In this document: piece by piece, positions 8,937-17,144 of the stretch
Numbering within the stretch: position 1 is the first letter of the stretch
Layout: each line of letters starts with the position of its first letter
DNA from: Fibrobacterota bacterium
GTDB lineage: Bacteria; Fibrobacterota; Chitinivibrionia; Chitinivibrionales; Chitinispirillaceae
Direction: 5' to 3'
DNA length: 64,000 bases
NCBI GenBank assembly: GCA_023436145.1
Contig: JAEZKP010000016.1
Span: forward strand, 1 to 64,000
Made by a program: the position numbers and the translations under genes
The notes under the pieces: generated by a model
The model's database searches: none
The model's input: only the letters and a program-made list of their open reading frames with translations
Told to the model about the DNA's origin: nothing

Positions 8937-9943
8937 GCGTCTTCACCTGTTTTTGAAGTAGTTGTCTGAGTCTGATTGTTTACTGCTTTGCTCTGAATCA
9001 GAGCCGTTTCTCCAGACTGGTCTGATTCAATTGTTTGGGATGGTTGGGGCTTGGTTATTTCCAGAAAATTCATTACCTCTTTTCCGAAGCGTTCCACCGT
9101 GTTATTATCAGGCGTAAATTTAGCAAATTTTACCAGGTCGGTAGTGCGGAAAAACCATTCCACCGGATGCCTGACTTTCGTTTCCAAACCTGAAACGCCC
9201 AGCCAGGCAATCAGTTCCTCAGCAGTATATTCCTCGGCATTCACCTGAAATCTTCTTCCAATGTATCTTTTAAATATCTCCGAGAGTTCAAAAACATATT
9301 CGCGGATTAAACCCTGCTGAAGGTAACGCTTCCCGTGCAATATTCCCAGTGCTTCAATAGCCTCCTCGTAGGGAGGTTTGGGTGGTAGCGATTTCACCGG
9401 TTTGTGCATACGTTTTTTTATAAGAGAAAAGATAAGCACAAGAGTGCCAATTACTAATGCGGAAATAATCAGCCATAGCCACCAGAGTGGAGCTTTACCG
9501 GTGTTCTGCTGTGACCTGAGATCTTTGATGTCTATCGAACTGTCCGGTGAATTTATAACTGATAAAATTCCTATCGGAATGCTTTCAGTGTACAAGGTAT
9601 CATTACCAGCGCTCTCTTCGATGATAAATTTCAATGGAGGAATGGTGCAGCTCTCAGGTATGTAAGTGGTAATAATGTATTGCACCGAAACACTGTCATA
9701 ATTTTGCAGCTCGGCTTTCTGAAGATCCCAGCCCTTTACAGTCATTTTGCCAAAACTGTTTTCAGGGTCAGGAGGAGTTATTTTGGCACCCTTGGGAATA
9801 TTAGCAGTTATAGTGAAATTCAGTTTTTCTCCAACTGTAATTTGGCTGTGGCTCAAACTGGTCTTTAGTTCTGTTGATTGGGTTGGAGCGAGAAATGTGG
9901 ATAAAAGCAAACAAAAGACAATCAGAAGGCGCTTTTTATCCAT
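8933..9943 (-). CDS. BatD-like/DUF4381-type membrane protein of the Bat operon
   Basis: A 336-residue protein with a signal peptide (LLIVFCLLLSTFLA), an N-terminal Ig-like domain of BatD type (SQITVGEKLNFTI) at about 25-135, and one membrane helix (LWWLWLIISALVIGTLVLIF) near 155-175. The cytosolic part includes the helical segment YVFELSEIFKRYIGRRF. This layout matches the short BatD/DUF4381-like protein that often precedes batA. The tail is Gln/Thr-rich and looks disordered. It overlaps DUF445 upstream by 8 bases and batA by 4, so it lies in the middle of the operon. It may act as a periplasmic binding partner of BatA/B, which is inference. Confidence 0.75.
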   Translation of the reverse strand: MDKKRLLIVFCLLLSTFLAPTQSTELKTSLSHSQITVGEKLNFTITANIPKGAKITPPDPENSFGKMTVKGWDLQKAELQNYDSVSVQYIITTYIPESCTIPPLKFIIEESAGNDTLYTESIPIGILSVINSPDSSIDIKDLRSQQNTGKAPLWWLWLIISALVIGTLVLIFSLIKKRMHKPVKSLPPKPPYEEAIEALGILHGKRYLQQGLIREYVFELSEIFKRYIGRRFQVNAEEYTAEELIAWLGVSGLETKVRHPVEWFFRTTDLVKFAKFTPDNNTVERFGKEVMNFLEITKPQPSQTIESDQSGETALIQSKAVNNQTQTTTSKTGEDA

Positions 9944-10550
9944 TAAGACCTCCGATTAATATCATTATGAGCTGAACTAATCCCACTGTAAACCCCAGAA
10001 CACCGCCTAAAATTTCTATGGCTTTGAGTTCTTTGGAAGCAATCGAGTAGATGATTGATTCAAGTTTTGTTAAGTTAAAACTTTCAATTTTGTCTTTAAT
10101 GATCTTCTGAAAGTCGATTTTGGATTCTACAGTCTGAAAAAGAGAATCGATAACCGCAGGTATCTCCTTATTCAATTCATCCATAAGGATGTCTGAAAGT
10201 TTGGCAATTACATCCGGAGTAACAAACATGGCCAAGAGTGGATTGGATGCAAGTTTACTCTGGATCAGACTGTCTATTTTACTCCTGATCACACTGCCAA
10301 TCTGCAGATGAAATTCTTCTGTCTGAATTATTGCCCTGATATCCCGGTGTGAGATAAGCTCTGTTTCCACTGTTTGGGCGATTTTCAAGGCCAGATCACT
10401 TTTACGTTTTGGTATGAGACCGATAAATCGAAATCCTAGAATGCGGATCTCTTTTCGTGGTCTGAAAATCATCTTAACTGCAAGATAGTTGGTAACCCAA
10501 CCAATAAAAGCGGAAATAACAGGAATCAGGCAATAGAGTATTATTTGCAT
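9936..10550 (-). CDS. DUF445 family membrane protein
   Basis: This 204-residue protein belongs to DUF445 (YheB/YjiN-related). It has an N-terminal membrane helix with the family motif GWVTNYLAVKMIFRP, then GLIPKRKSDLA, a central amphipathic helical region (residues 50-170) and a C-terminal membrane helix (LGFTVGLVQLIMILIGG). The function of the family is unknown; some members are linked to envelope or phage-adsorption phenotypes. It is the first gene of the minus-strand operon and overlaps the next gene by 8 bases. This is the short version of the family, about half the length of the YjiN type. Confidence 0.85.
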   Translation of the reverse strand: MQIILYCLIPVISAFIGWVTNYLAVKMIFRPRKEIRILGFRFIGLIPKRKSDLALKIAQTVETELISHRDIRAIIQTEEFHLQIGSVIRSKIDSLIQSKLASNPLLAMFVTPDVIAKLSDILMDELNKEIPAVIDSLFQTVESKIDFQKIIKDKIESFNLTKLESIIYSIASKELKAIEILGGVLGFTVGLVQLIMILIGGLNG

Positions 10551-11029
10551 AGTTCTTTGCTGTATACGTATCGGTATTTAAAATATTTAAATCTCTGTAG
10601 AATTTTTTCAGATCCTTATCTGTGATCCAAACAAATCCAGATTAGAAAATGGATAGAAACCAATAAAATTAGTTAAAGCACAATCATTTTTCAACTCCCG
10701 CAGCTCCCTATTTAGGACATACTAATGCATCAAAAACCGGATAGTGTTCCAGTAGCATTGAAGCAGAGGCATCATTCTATCTGAATACTTTTTGATGCAG
10801 GATAGCTGGGAGTTAGAGGATTTCTGGAGTATTATATATATTTATTGTTTAAATTCGAGTTGGTGATTGCAGTTCTTAGCGAAACCATAAATCGGGTCGC
10901 TCCAGAAGATTCGTCAGTTCAGGTATTACCAAGATTAGCTGAATAGGGAGCCGGTAAAAGCACATTACTTGACATCTTGTATTAAAATGGGTATTATTAT
11001 TAGCGATATTATAGAGAGTTGGGCAATTT
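10551..11029. other. Intergenic region between divergent operons, with a long inverted repeat
   Basis: This 479-base gap separates the minus-strand Bat operon from the plus-strand phosphatase operon, so it must carry both promoters. No coding sequence is supported. It is AT-rich and contains an imperfect inverted repeat spanning 10693-10814, listed separately. I could not pick a confident promoter by eye. Confidence 0.5.
10693..10814. repeat. Imperfect long inverted repeat (possible REPIN/MITE-like or structured RNA)
   Basis: The outer arms AACTCCC (10693-10699) and GGGAGTT (10808-10814), with an AGCT block beside each, are complementary. A second perfect pair is GCATCAAAAA (10727-10736) with TTTTTGATGC (10789-10798). 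The inner loop is about 50 bases, with a weaker GGATAG/CTATCT pairing. The left arm has about 17 more bases between blocks than the right arm, so the fold has a bulge. Confidence 0.45.
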
Positions 11030-11506
11030 ATGACTTTGAAAAATTTCTCCTGGGTTATTCCTGGAAAGCTCGCAGGATCAGATCTCCCGGGAAGACACTC
11101 TAAAGATCCGCAAAACATGCGTGATGATCTTGAGAGTATGCGTACAGCTGGTATATTGTATCTGGTTTCTCTGGAGAAGCCAAATGGACCTGTTGAAATT
11201 TTATGCTCTGAACTGGGAATAGAATGGAATTATTTTCCGATTCCTGATTTCGGAGTTCCAGAAAGTCAAGATGGTTTTTCCAGTTTGGTAAAGCAAATCA
11301 TTATAAACTTTGAATCTGGTAAACCGGTGTGTATCCACTGTCATGCAGGAGTGGGAAGAACAGGAATGGTTTTGTCCTGTGTTTTAGGGCATCACTTCTA
11401 TCTGAACGCAACCAGTGCTATTTCTGCAGTGAGGAAAAACCGGGCAGCACTGGATACACCGGAACAGGAACTATTCGTAAAGGAATTTCTAAGCAGCTAT
11501 GAGTAA
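11030..11506 (+). CDS. Dual-specificity/tyrosine phosphatase-like protein
   Basis: A cytosolic 158-residue phosphatase of the cysteine-dependent DSP/PTP family. The P-loop is HCHAGVGRTGM, matching CX5R with Cys near 104 and Arg near 110. A general-acid Asp is probably in the PIPDFGVPE segment at about residue 75. The N-terminal WVIPGKLAGSDLPG resembles the entry strand of DSP-like enzymes in bacteria. The substrate could be a phosphoprotein, phosphoinositide or nucleotide. The gene overlaps the dGTPase start by 8 bases, so the two are translated together. Confidence 0.85.
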   Translation: MTLKNFSWVIPGKLAGSDLPGRHSKDPQNMRDDLESMRTAGILYLVSLEKPNGPVEILCSELGIEWNYFPIPDFGVPESQDGFSSLVKQIIINFESGKPVCIHCHAGVGRTGMVLSCVLGHHFYLNATSAISAVRKNRAALDTPEQELFVKEFLSSYE

Positions 11507-12665
11507 TGAATTTGATATCCGAAGATTTCTTCTGGAGGATGAGGAGAAGCTTAGTCCTTTTGCCAAGAAAAGCAGTGAGTCTGCAGGAAGGAAGTTTCCT
11601 CTCAAACGGGATTTATTTCGTCTTGAATTTGCCCGTGATGAAACAAGAATATTGCATTCACCTCCCTTTCGCAGGCTTAAGCATAAAACTCAGGTTTTTT
11701 TATCGCCAAATAATGACCATATCTGCACTCGTATGGAGCATGTACTGCATGTTTCCAGCATTGCAGCAGTGATTGGGCGATGCCTTAATCTTAATATTGA
11801 CTTAATAAATGCTATTGCCAAGGGTCATGATCTGGGTCATCCTCCATATGGGCATGCAGGGGAGCGAGTACTGGATATGATACTTCAGCAGAGGAATGTA
11901 AAAGAGGGCTTTAAACACGAGGTACATGGTTTACGAGTTGTTGACAAACTCACGAACTACGGTTCTGGACTGAATCTGACTTATGAGGTAAGAGATGGCA
12001 TAATCACTCATTGCGGTGAATCTTTTGAAAGGGTAATCACCCCGGATCGGTCCAGAGATATAGAAAAAATTGAATCTATAAATGATCGCTGCTACTATCC
12101 GATAACCCTGGAAGGGTGTTTGGTAAGGATGGTGGACAGGATCGCATATCTGGGAAGAGATATGGAGGATGCTATAAAAGCGGGATTGATTAAAAAAGCA
12201 GATATCCCATCAGATATAGCCAGAAACTTGGGGACAGAAAACGGCAAGATTATCGGTATCTTTGTAAATGACACCATCGCAAACAGTCAAAACAGGGATT
12301 CTATAGAGATGAGCGAAGAGGTGTTTGGTTATATGTACCAGTTGAAGTTATTCAATTATCAGCACATTTACCAGCATCCTGAGGTGGAGAGAAAATCTCA
12401 TAAAGCTGCACATATGATAGAGCTTTTGTTCAGTGAGCTGGAAAATATTCTGGAAAAATCGGATCGGGGGAGAAATACTTCATTCATTCAAGCACTTACT
12501 AAAGAAGCACCGGTAATGGAGGTATTTTTTAATTTTATCAAAAACACCAATTATAATGATCAGACACCTTCGTACCTGATGATAACCGATTATATTGCAG
12601 GAATGACCGATATTTTTGCGGAACGTACCTTCATGCAGCTTTTTACTCCAGACCGGGTGATCTGA
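11499..12665 (+). CDS. dgt: Deoxyguanosinetriphosphate triphosphohydrolase (HD domain dNTPase)
   Basis: This 388-residue enzyme would cleave dNTPs to nucleoside and triphosphate. The N-terminal RLKHKTQVF motif and the HD-domain metal ligands are visible: the first His in TRMEHVLHV, then the HD pair in KGHDLGHPPYGHAGE and a later Asp in CLVRMVDRIAYLGRDMED. The length and motif order match the bacterial dGTPase-like (type 2) family. It overlaps the phosphatase by 8 bases and is followed 4 bases later by a zinc-ribbon gene. Roles in nucleotide-pool control or phage defence are known for the family; nothing here separates them. Confidence 0.9.
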   Translation: MSNEFDIRRFLLEDEEKLSPFAKKSSESAGRKFPLKRDLFRLEFARDETRILHSPPFRRLKHKTQVFLSPNNDHICTRMEHVLHVSSIAAVIGRCLNLNIDLINAIAKGHDLGHPPYGHAGERVLDMILQQRNVKEGFKHEVHGLRVVDKLTNYGSGLNLTYEVRDGIITHCGESFERVITPDRSRDIEKIESINDRCYYPITLEGCLVRMVDRIAYLGRDMEDAIKAGLIKKADIPSDIARNLGTENGKIIGIFVNDTIANSQNRDSIEMSEEVFGYMYQLKLFNYQHIYQHPEVERKSHKAAHMIELLFSELENILEKSDRGRNTSFIQALTKEAPVMEVFFNFIKNTNYNDQTPSYLMITDYIAGMTDIFAERTFMQLFTPDRVI

Positions 12666-12669
12666 AAAA

Positions 12670-12927
12670 ATGGCGATTCACACACACAGAGCAAATCATC
12701 ATACCGGAAATGTTATTATTGATCTCTGGGATTCATTCTGGAATTCTCCTGATATTACTTGTCCTAAATGTGGCTGTAAAGATACAGAATATTATGATCC
12801 ATTTTTTTTCGCGCCTATACGCACGTTCAAGGGGAAAAGGCGCCTGAAGTGCACTTCATGTGGTTTTATCTGGAGACCATTAAGAAAGAGTGAATCGGTT
12901 TGGGACCGATGTAAAAAGATTATTTAA
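12670..12927 (+). CDS. Small zinc-ribbon protein
   Basis: An 85-residue protein with two Cys pairs (CPKCGCKD near residues 33-40 and CTSCGF near 69-74) that form a treble-clef or ribbon zinc site. The N-terminal part is His-rich (HTHRANHH). It lies 4 bases after the dGTPase stop and probably belongs to the same transcript. There is no recognised named family; it may be a small nucleic-acid or protein-binding adaptor. Confidence 0.7.
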   Translation: MAIHTHRANHHTGNVIIDLWDSFWNSPDITCPKCGCKDTEYYDPFFFAPIRTFKGKRRLKCTSCGFIWRPLRKSESVWDRCKKII

Positions 12928-12956
12928 AATCTTTAAGCTGCTTTACTTGTTTGTGT

Positions 12957-13940
12957 TCACTGAGCCATTACTTTTTTTCTGCCATTTACCAGATTAGATT
13001 CATACGCTAAGGCCAGTTTCTCACGCACATCCTGTTGGATTTTACTCATCTCATGGGTTTCTATCTGCCGCCTGATTTCACAGTATAGCTGAGAAATTGC
13101 TCTGTCGCGGATAAGCTTATGGGTTTCATCCGATAATTTCTGATATTCAAGAGCGATCAACTCCTCTTTTTTTATTTTGGGCTTTGACAGATGGATAACC
13201 AGCAGGGAAATTGCAATAGTTAATATGGTTATAGACCAGGGAAGAAGGACTGAGAAGGGGCCTCTATTAGTGATTAAAAATTCCGGCTCGGGTCTCTGAT
13301 TTTTTGCTGATAAACCTGGTGAATGAGTTAACGGTGTATTATTGTAGATAAGCTCAAGTTTTCCGAATTCCGGAATTGGAATGCGTGTGAGGGACAAGGA
13401 TGGATCAGATTGATAAACAATTGCTTTGTCATAAAATAGAGTATATGGTGACAGATGATTTCCTGTAAGTTCTCCAAGACAATATTTGAGATCGGTCAGA
13501 ATAGCCAGCACGCCTGTGGTTATATTCTGGGTAATTAAGGGATAGGTTTTTAAAAAACAGATGTTGGAATTTGCGGTAAGCACCCCTCCCACAAATGGGG
13601 AACCACTTTTGAGAGGAGTTTGAAACCATGTCCGGTTTTTAACATTTACAGAAGTATTTGATAAAAAATCACGATTTACATCATTTAACACCTGACCATC
13701 TCTGCTAAATCTTAATATTCCGTAAAGTTGAGGATTGCAGTTTAAAATCTCTCTCAGAAGTGAATCAGTGGCGTTGTTGGAACTGTTAGTGAATATGCTG
13801 CCACTGGAAAGAATTATGCTGATTGAATCGTTTTTTTTCAGATGTGAAATGAATGCAGCAGATACATCACCCATTTCAAATCCGCTGGTTGAGTATACAC
13901 ACAGAATCATGAAAGAAAAAGATGTGATGGTTTTTTTCAT
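12957..13940 (-). CDS. Membrane protein with Cache-like periplasmic sensor domain
   Basis: This 327-residue protein has a signal peptide (KKTITSFSFMILCVYSTSG), a periplasmic region of about 200 residues and one membrane helix (WSITILTIAISLLVIHL) near 260-280. The cytosolic tail is a charged coiled coil (KKEELIALEYQKLSDE). The periplasmic part has features of Cache/PDC sensors: RFSRDGQVLNDVN, NRTWFQTPLKSGSPFVGGV and a later TGVLAILTDLKY. No kinase, GGDEF or methyl-accepting domain follows, so the signal output is unclear. The ATG at 13940 has AAAGGTG 8 bases upstream and directly begins a signal peptide, so it is preferred over 14015. No partner gene sits beside it. Confidence 0.65.
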   Translation of the reverse strand: MKKTITSFSFMILCVYSTSGFEMGDVSAAFISHLKKNDSISIILSSGSIFTNSSNNATDSLLREILNCNPQLYGILRFSRDGQVLNDVNRDFLSNTSVNVKNRTWFQTPLKSGSPFVGGVLTANSNICFLKTYPLITQNITTGVLAILTDLKYCLGELTGNHLSPYTLFYDKAIVYQSDPSLSLTRIPIPEFGKLELIYNNTPLTHSPGLSAKNQRPEPEFLITNRGPFSVLLPWSITILTIAISLLVIHLSKPKIKKEELIALEYQKLSDETHKLIRDRAISQLYCEIRRQIETHEMSKIQQDVREKLALAYESNLVNGRKKVMAQ

Positions 13941-14212
13941 GATAACACCTTTTATTCCCGACAGTTTAATAATGGCTATGTCAAGATCAGCAAAGTCATA
14001 TTTATTATTATACAATTATATAATAGAGCTTTCAATATTTCTATCAATCAACAGCAAACAATGTGCACAATAAGCTACCCAATGCTGGTGATGTGCTTGT
14101 AACAATATGAAAATCAGATTGTTAATACTGGTATCACTTAATTTGGTAATCGCGTCTCATAGTGGAACCAGATTTGCAGCTTTCCCGCAGGTGTGTTAGT
14201 GGGGAGGAAGAT

Positions 14213-15505
14213 GTGAGTAAAAATACCCGAGGTTTGACAATATTTGAAGGAATTACAATAGTGACCGGAATCGTTATCGGTGCCGGAATATTTAAAACAC
14301 CTTCACTTGTAGCGCAAAACTGTGTTGACACAACTACTTTGATTCTGGCTTGGATTGGCGGGGGGGTGATTTCATTTACCGGTGCGCTCTGTTATGCAGA
14401 ATTGTCAAGTACATATCCTGGCCGGGGAGGAGATTACCATTTCCTGTTCAGAGCATATGGTTACAGGATTGCCTTTTTGTTTGGCTGGGCTCGTCTGATG
14501 GTTATTCAGACCGGTTCTATTGCCATGATGGGGTTTCTTATAGGAGATTATGCATCTGAGGTTGTTAATCTGGGAATGTTTTCCTCATCAATTTACGCTG
14601 CCGGTATTATATGTGTTTTTACCCTGACCAACATTTTCGGTATACATATGAGCAGTGTTATCCAGAAGATCTTATTTATCTTGGTGATTTCAGGGCTTAT
14701 TTATGTTGTTTACTCAGGATTTTTTTCCACCCACCGCTCAATCGATTCATCCGGCGGAAATATTAATGATGCTGTATTTGGAAAGGCTATGATTTTTGTA
14801 CTGTTAACTTATGGGGGTTGGAATGAAGCGGCGTTTTTGTCTGCAGAAGTTAAAAAGGGTGGAAAAAGTATAATAAAGGTGTTTTTGTACAGTATACTCA
14901 TAATAACCTTTTTATATCTGCTGATTAATTTAGCCCTGGTGCGGGCGATGGGCCTAGGGGGATTAGCGGGTTCTACTGTTGCTGCAGCGGATCTGATGGC
15001 TGATGTCAATGGAAGAACGGGTGTATCAATAATAAGTGTGCTGGTTGTACTTGCATCTATGGGTACTATTAATGCAGCAATTTTAACTGGTGGGCGAAGT
15101 GCCTTTATTTTAGGAGAAGATTTTGCGTTTTTCAGGCGCATTAATCTTTGGGATAAAAAAAAGGAACAACCGGTCAGAGCGCTTCTTTTACAAGCATTTG
15201 TCGCAATTTTACTTGTAATTACCGGGACCGGTTCAAGAGATGGTTTTGTATTGATGGTGGAATACACAGCTCCTGTGTTCTGGTTATTCTTTCTTCTCTC
15301 CGGGCTGTCTCTTTTCCGGTTGCGAAAAAAAAATCATCAACAAAATAATTTCTTTAAAGTACCTCTTTATCCATTCACGCCTTTACTTTTCTGTTTTATT
15401 TCGTTTATGATGCTGTATTCAAGTGTGCTGCATTCCGGAATAGGAGCGTTGGCCGGATTAGGCGTACTTCTATCAGGTTTACTACTAAGTAAGCGCAGGA
15501 AATAA
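14213..15505 (+). CDS. APC-superfamily amino acid permease
   Basis: A 430-residue inner-membrane transporter with about 12 hydrophobic segments. The first segment has the APC signature GITIVTGIVIGAGIF and the unwound GAG of helix 1. The second carries the CYAELSSTYPGRGGDY motif typical of LAT/APC transporters. The sequence suggests an amino-acid or polyamine substrate, not resolvable by eye. GGGGAGG is placed 6 bases before the GTG at 14213 and fixes the start; the longer reading from 14162 lacks such a site. It lies alone, divergent from the Cache-like gene. Confidence 0.85.
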   Translation: MSKNTRGLTIFEGITIVTGIVIGAGIFKTPSLVAQNCVDTTTLILAWIGGGVISFTGALCYAELSSTYPGRGGDYHFLFRAYGYRIAFLFGWARLMVIQTGSIAMMGFLIGDYASEVVNLGMFSSSIYAAGIICVFTLTNIFGIHMSSVIQKILFILVISGLIYVVYSGFFSTHRSIDSSGGNINDAVFGKAMIFVLLTYGGWNEAAFLSAEVKKGGKSIIKVFLYSILIITFLYLLINLALVRAMGLGGLAGSTVAAADLMADVNGRTGVSIISVLVVLASMGTINAAILTGGRSAFILGEDFAFFRRINLWDKKKEQPVRALLLQAFVAILLVITGTGSRDGFVLMVEYTAPVFWLFFLLSGLSLFRLRKKNHQQNNFFKVPLYPFTPLLFCFISFMMLYSSVLHSGIGALAGLGVLLSGLLLSKRRK

Positions 15506-15644
15506 TGTTTTATCTCTTCAAAACTTTTTGATCTCTTCAAGTGCTTCCATTCATAGCCGTTTTGATCGCTCCCATAACATTGATTACAAAGGATTACAGA
15601 ATAATTTAAAGAGTTTTTTCATAAGCTTTTATTGGAAGTCATTT

Positions 15645-16514
15645 TTAGTTTCGAAAAATATTTTCCGCTGGTGCGATATTTTGAATGGTGGATGGGTCAC
15701 GTCTGGCGGTCCAGGGAAGGGAGCCAGAGTTTTGGTTCTGAGCTTTTCCTGTAATCTGATTATCAGAAACAACACCAAAGAAAGTAGTGATAATGGATTC
15801 ACCGGTGGATGAAACCGGATTATTAAGACTGAAGGAGAAAAAAGAGCCGTGGAGAAGGAGGCCGGAAACAGGCAATTCGTTATTATCCAGATAAGCTTTG
15901 GCGCTGATCTTTTGAAACTGCTGGTTAAATATTGCAGTGATCTTATTATTTGGAGTCTCGGGCATATTCCAGCTCCAGGATCCTGAGACATTGGCAGGTA
16001 CTATCCATAAATAGATGGTGCTGTTTCCAGCCATGATTTGTTGGTCTGGTTCCCAGGAGCCCATATTAAAATCATGAGAAACCACTCTGGTTCCGGCTTT
16101 CAGGGTGCGGAAGATTTTAGGACGGAGCTTAAGGTTGACTTCTGGGAGAAGGTAGAGGGTCAGAACTGTAGCCTGATGAAAATCGATGTTAAAAAGGTCA
16201 TCCTGGATAAAGGAAGTCTGTTTAATTACTCCGGCATCGGTGGCATTTTTTTTACATTCTTCTATTCTTTGAGGATCCATATCCACTCCGACAGCTTTTT
16301 TTACTCCTCTTTTACTTACTGCAGTGATTACGATCCTTCCATCACCGCATCCCAGATCGTAGAGGGTATCCTGAGAACCGACACTGGCAATATCCAGCAT
16401 GGCATTGACTACTTCGTAGGGCGTGGGAACAAAGGGTACATCTAGTGTTGAACAGTAGCTGTTTGCAATGCAGACACATATGGATAAGAGAAAGAAGTGA
16501 AATGATATGTTCAT
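15645..16514 (-). CDS. Class I SAM-dependent methyltransferase with signal peptide
   Basis: This 289-residue protein has a Rossmann methyltransferase core at about residues 30-190: motif I LYDLGCGDGRI, an acidic loop VGVDMDP and the motif IV region FIQDDLFN. It begins with a hydrophobic signal-like segment (FFLLSICVCIANSYCS). The entry segment VPFVPTPYEVVNAML is the hallmark of a family of short secreted or membrane-linked methyltransferases. The C-terminal third (about 190-289) is a beta-rich region with no recognised fold. SAM is normally cytosolic, so export of such an enzyme would be odd; the segment may instead be a membrane anchor. It is followed by a gap before the permease on the other strand. 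Confidence 0.75.
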   Translation of the reverse strand: MNISFHFFLLSICVCIANSYCSTLDVPFVPTPYEVVNAMLDIASVGSQDTLYDLGCGDGRIVITAVSKRGVKKAVGVDMDPQRIEECKKNATDAGVIKQTSFIQDDLFNIDFHQATVLTLYLLPEVNLKLRPKIFRTLKAGTRVVSHDFNMGSWEPDQQIMAGNSTIYLWIVPANVSGSWSWNMPETPNNKITAIFNQQFQKISAKAYLDNNELPVSGLLLHGSFFSFSLNNPVSSTGESIITTFFGVVSDNQITGKAQNQNSGSLPWTARRDPSTIQNIAPAENIFRN

Positions 16515-16550
16515 AAAATACGCTCCATTTTTCAGTGTAGAATTGGTGTT

Positions 16551-16964
16551 CTATGGGTATTTAACTTTACGCAGTCGAATTTCGATGCAGGTCATGATTT
16601 GAAGGATGCGTGAGCTGATTGCACTGAGTGCTGATCTGGTCTGCAGGAGGGTATTGAAGTCAGAGGAGCTGAAAGCCTCCAGAAAAACCTGATTGGTGTC
16701 GAAATCAATTTTCTGCAGATCAGAAGGGAGGGTGCCAAGGAGCTGATAATATGGAGAGAGTCGGAGTTTACGTAAAAAAATTTTGCATCTGTAATTGAAT
16801 TCCCGGATTTCGCAATAGGTACCAATAATTTCTGCCAATAGGCTTTCTCTTTTTAGTCTTTTTCCAAGAGTGTGAGCCACATAAAGACAGACACCGAAAC
16901 TGAAGATAGAAAGAGCGGTTGTGGGAATGATTAGAAGAAATGGATTTAAAAGAATTAAACTCAT
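16551..16964 (-). CDS. Hypothetical protein with N-terminal membrane helix
   Basis: A 137-residue protein with one N-terminal hydrophobic segment (LLIIPTTALSIFSFGVCLYVA) followed by an Arg/Lys-rich helical domain. No motif or family is recognised. The start ATG overlaps the stop of a possible 47-residue upstream frame as ATGA, suggesting that the small frame and this one are coupled. The gene lies between the methyltransferase and the divergent glycosidase gene. Confidence 0.5.
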   Translation of the reverse strand: MSLILLNPFLLIIPTTALSIFSFGVCLYVAHTLGKRLKRESLLAEIIGTYCEIREFNYRCKIFLRKLRLSPYYQLLGTLPSDLQKIDFDTNQVFLEAFSSSDFNTLLQTRSALSAISSRILQIMTCIEIRLRKVKYP

Positions 16965-17104
16965 CTTTTGTTTTTCCTCATTTCTAAAGGCTTCAGTGAA
17001 GCAATTCTTTTACCTGAAATAGGTTTGCGGGTATAAAACATCTTATTATTTAATTTTTTTCGGAATTGGGAAGTGGGATCAGGAGTTTTATCTCTGCTAT
17101 CCAT
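16961..17104 (-). CDS. Possible small basic protein (47 residues)
   Basis: A short open frame beginning MDSRDKTPDP and ending LKPLEMRKNKR is highly basic (Lys/Arg-rich) and ends in an ATGA overlap with the next gene. No clear ribosome-binding site lies upstream and no family is recognised. The overlap is the main reason to list it; it may be a chance frame. Confidence 0.25.
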   Translation of the reverse strand: MDSRDKTPDPTSQFRKKLNNKMFYTRKPISGKRIASLKPLEMRKNKR

Positions 17105-17144
17105 GGCATTGCTGTTGCTCTTTAGCTTAACGGAGGAGGTGAGG

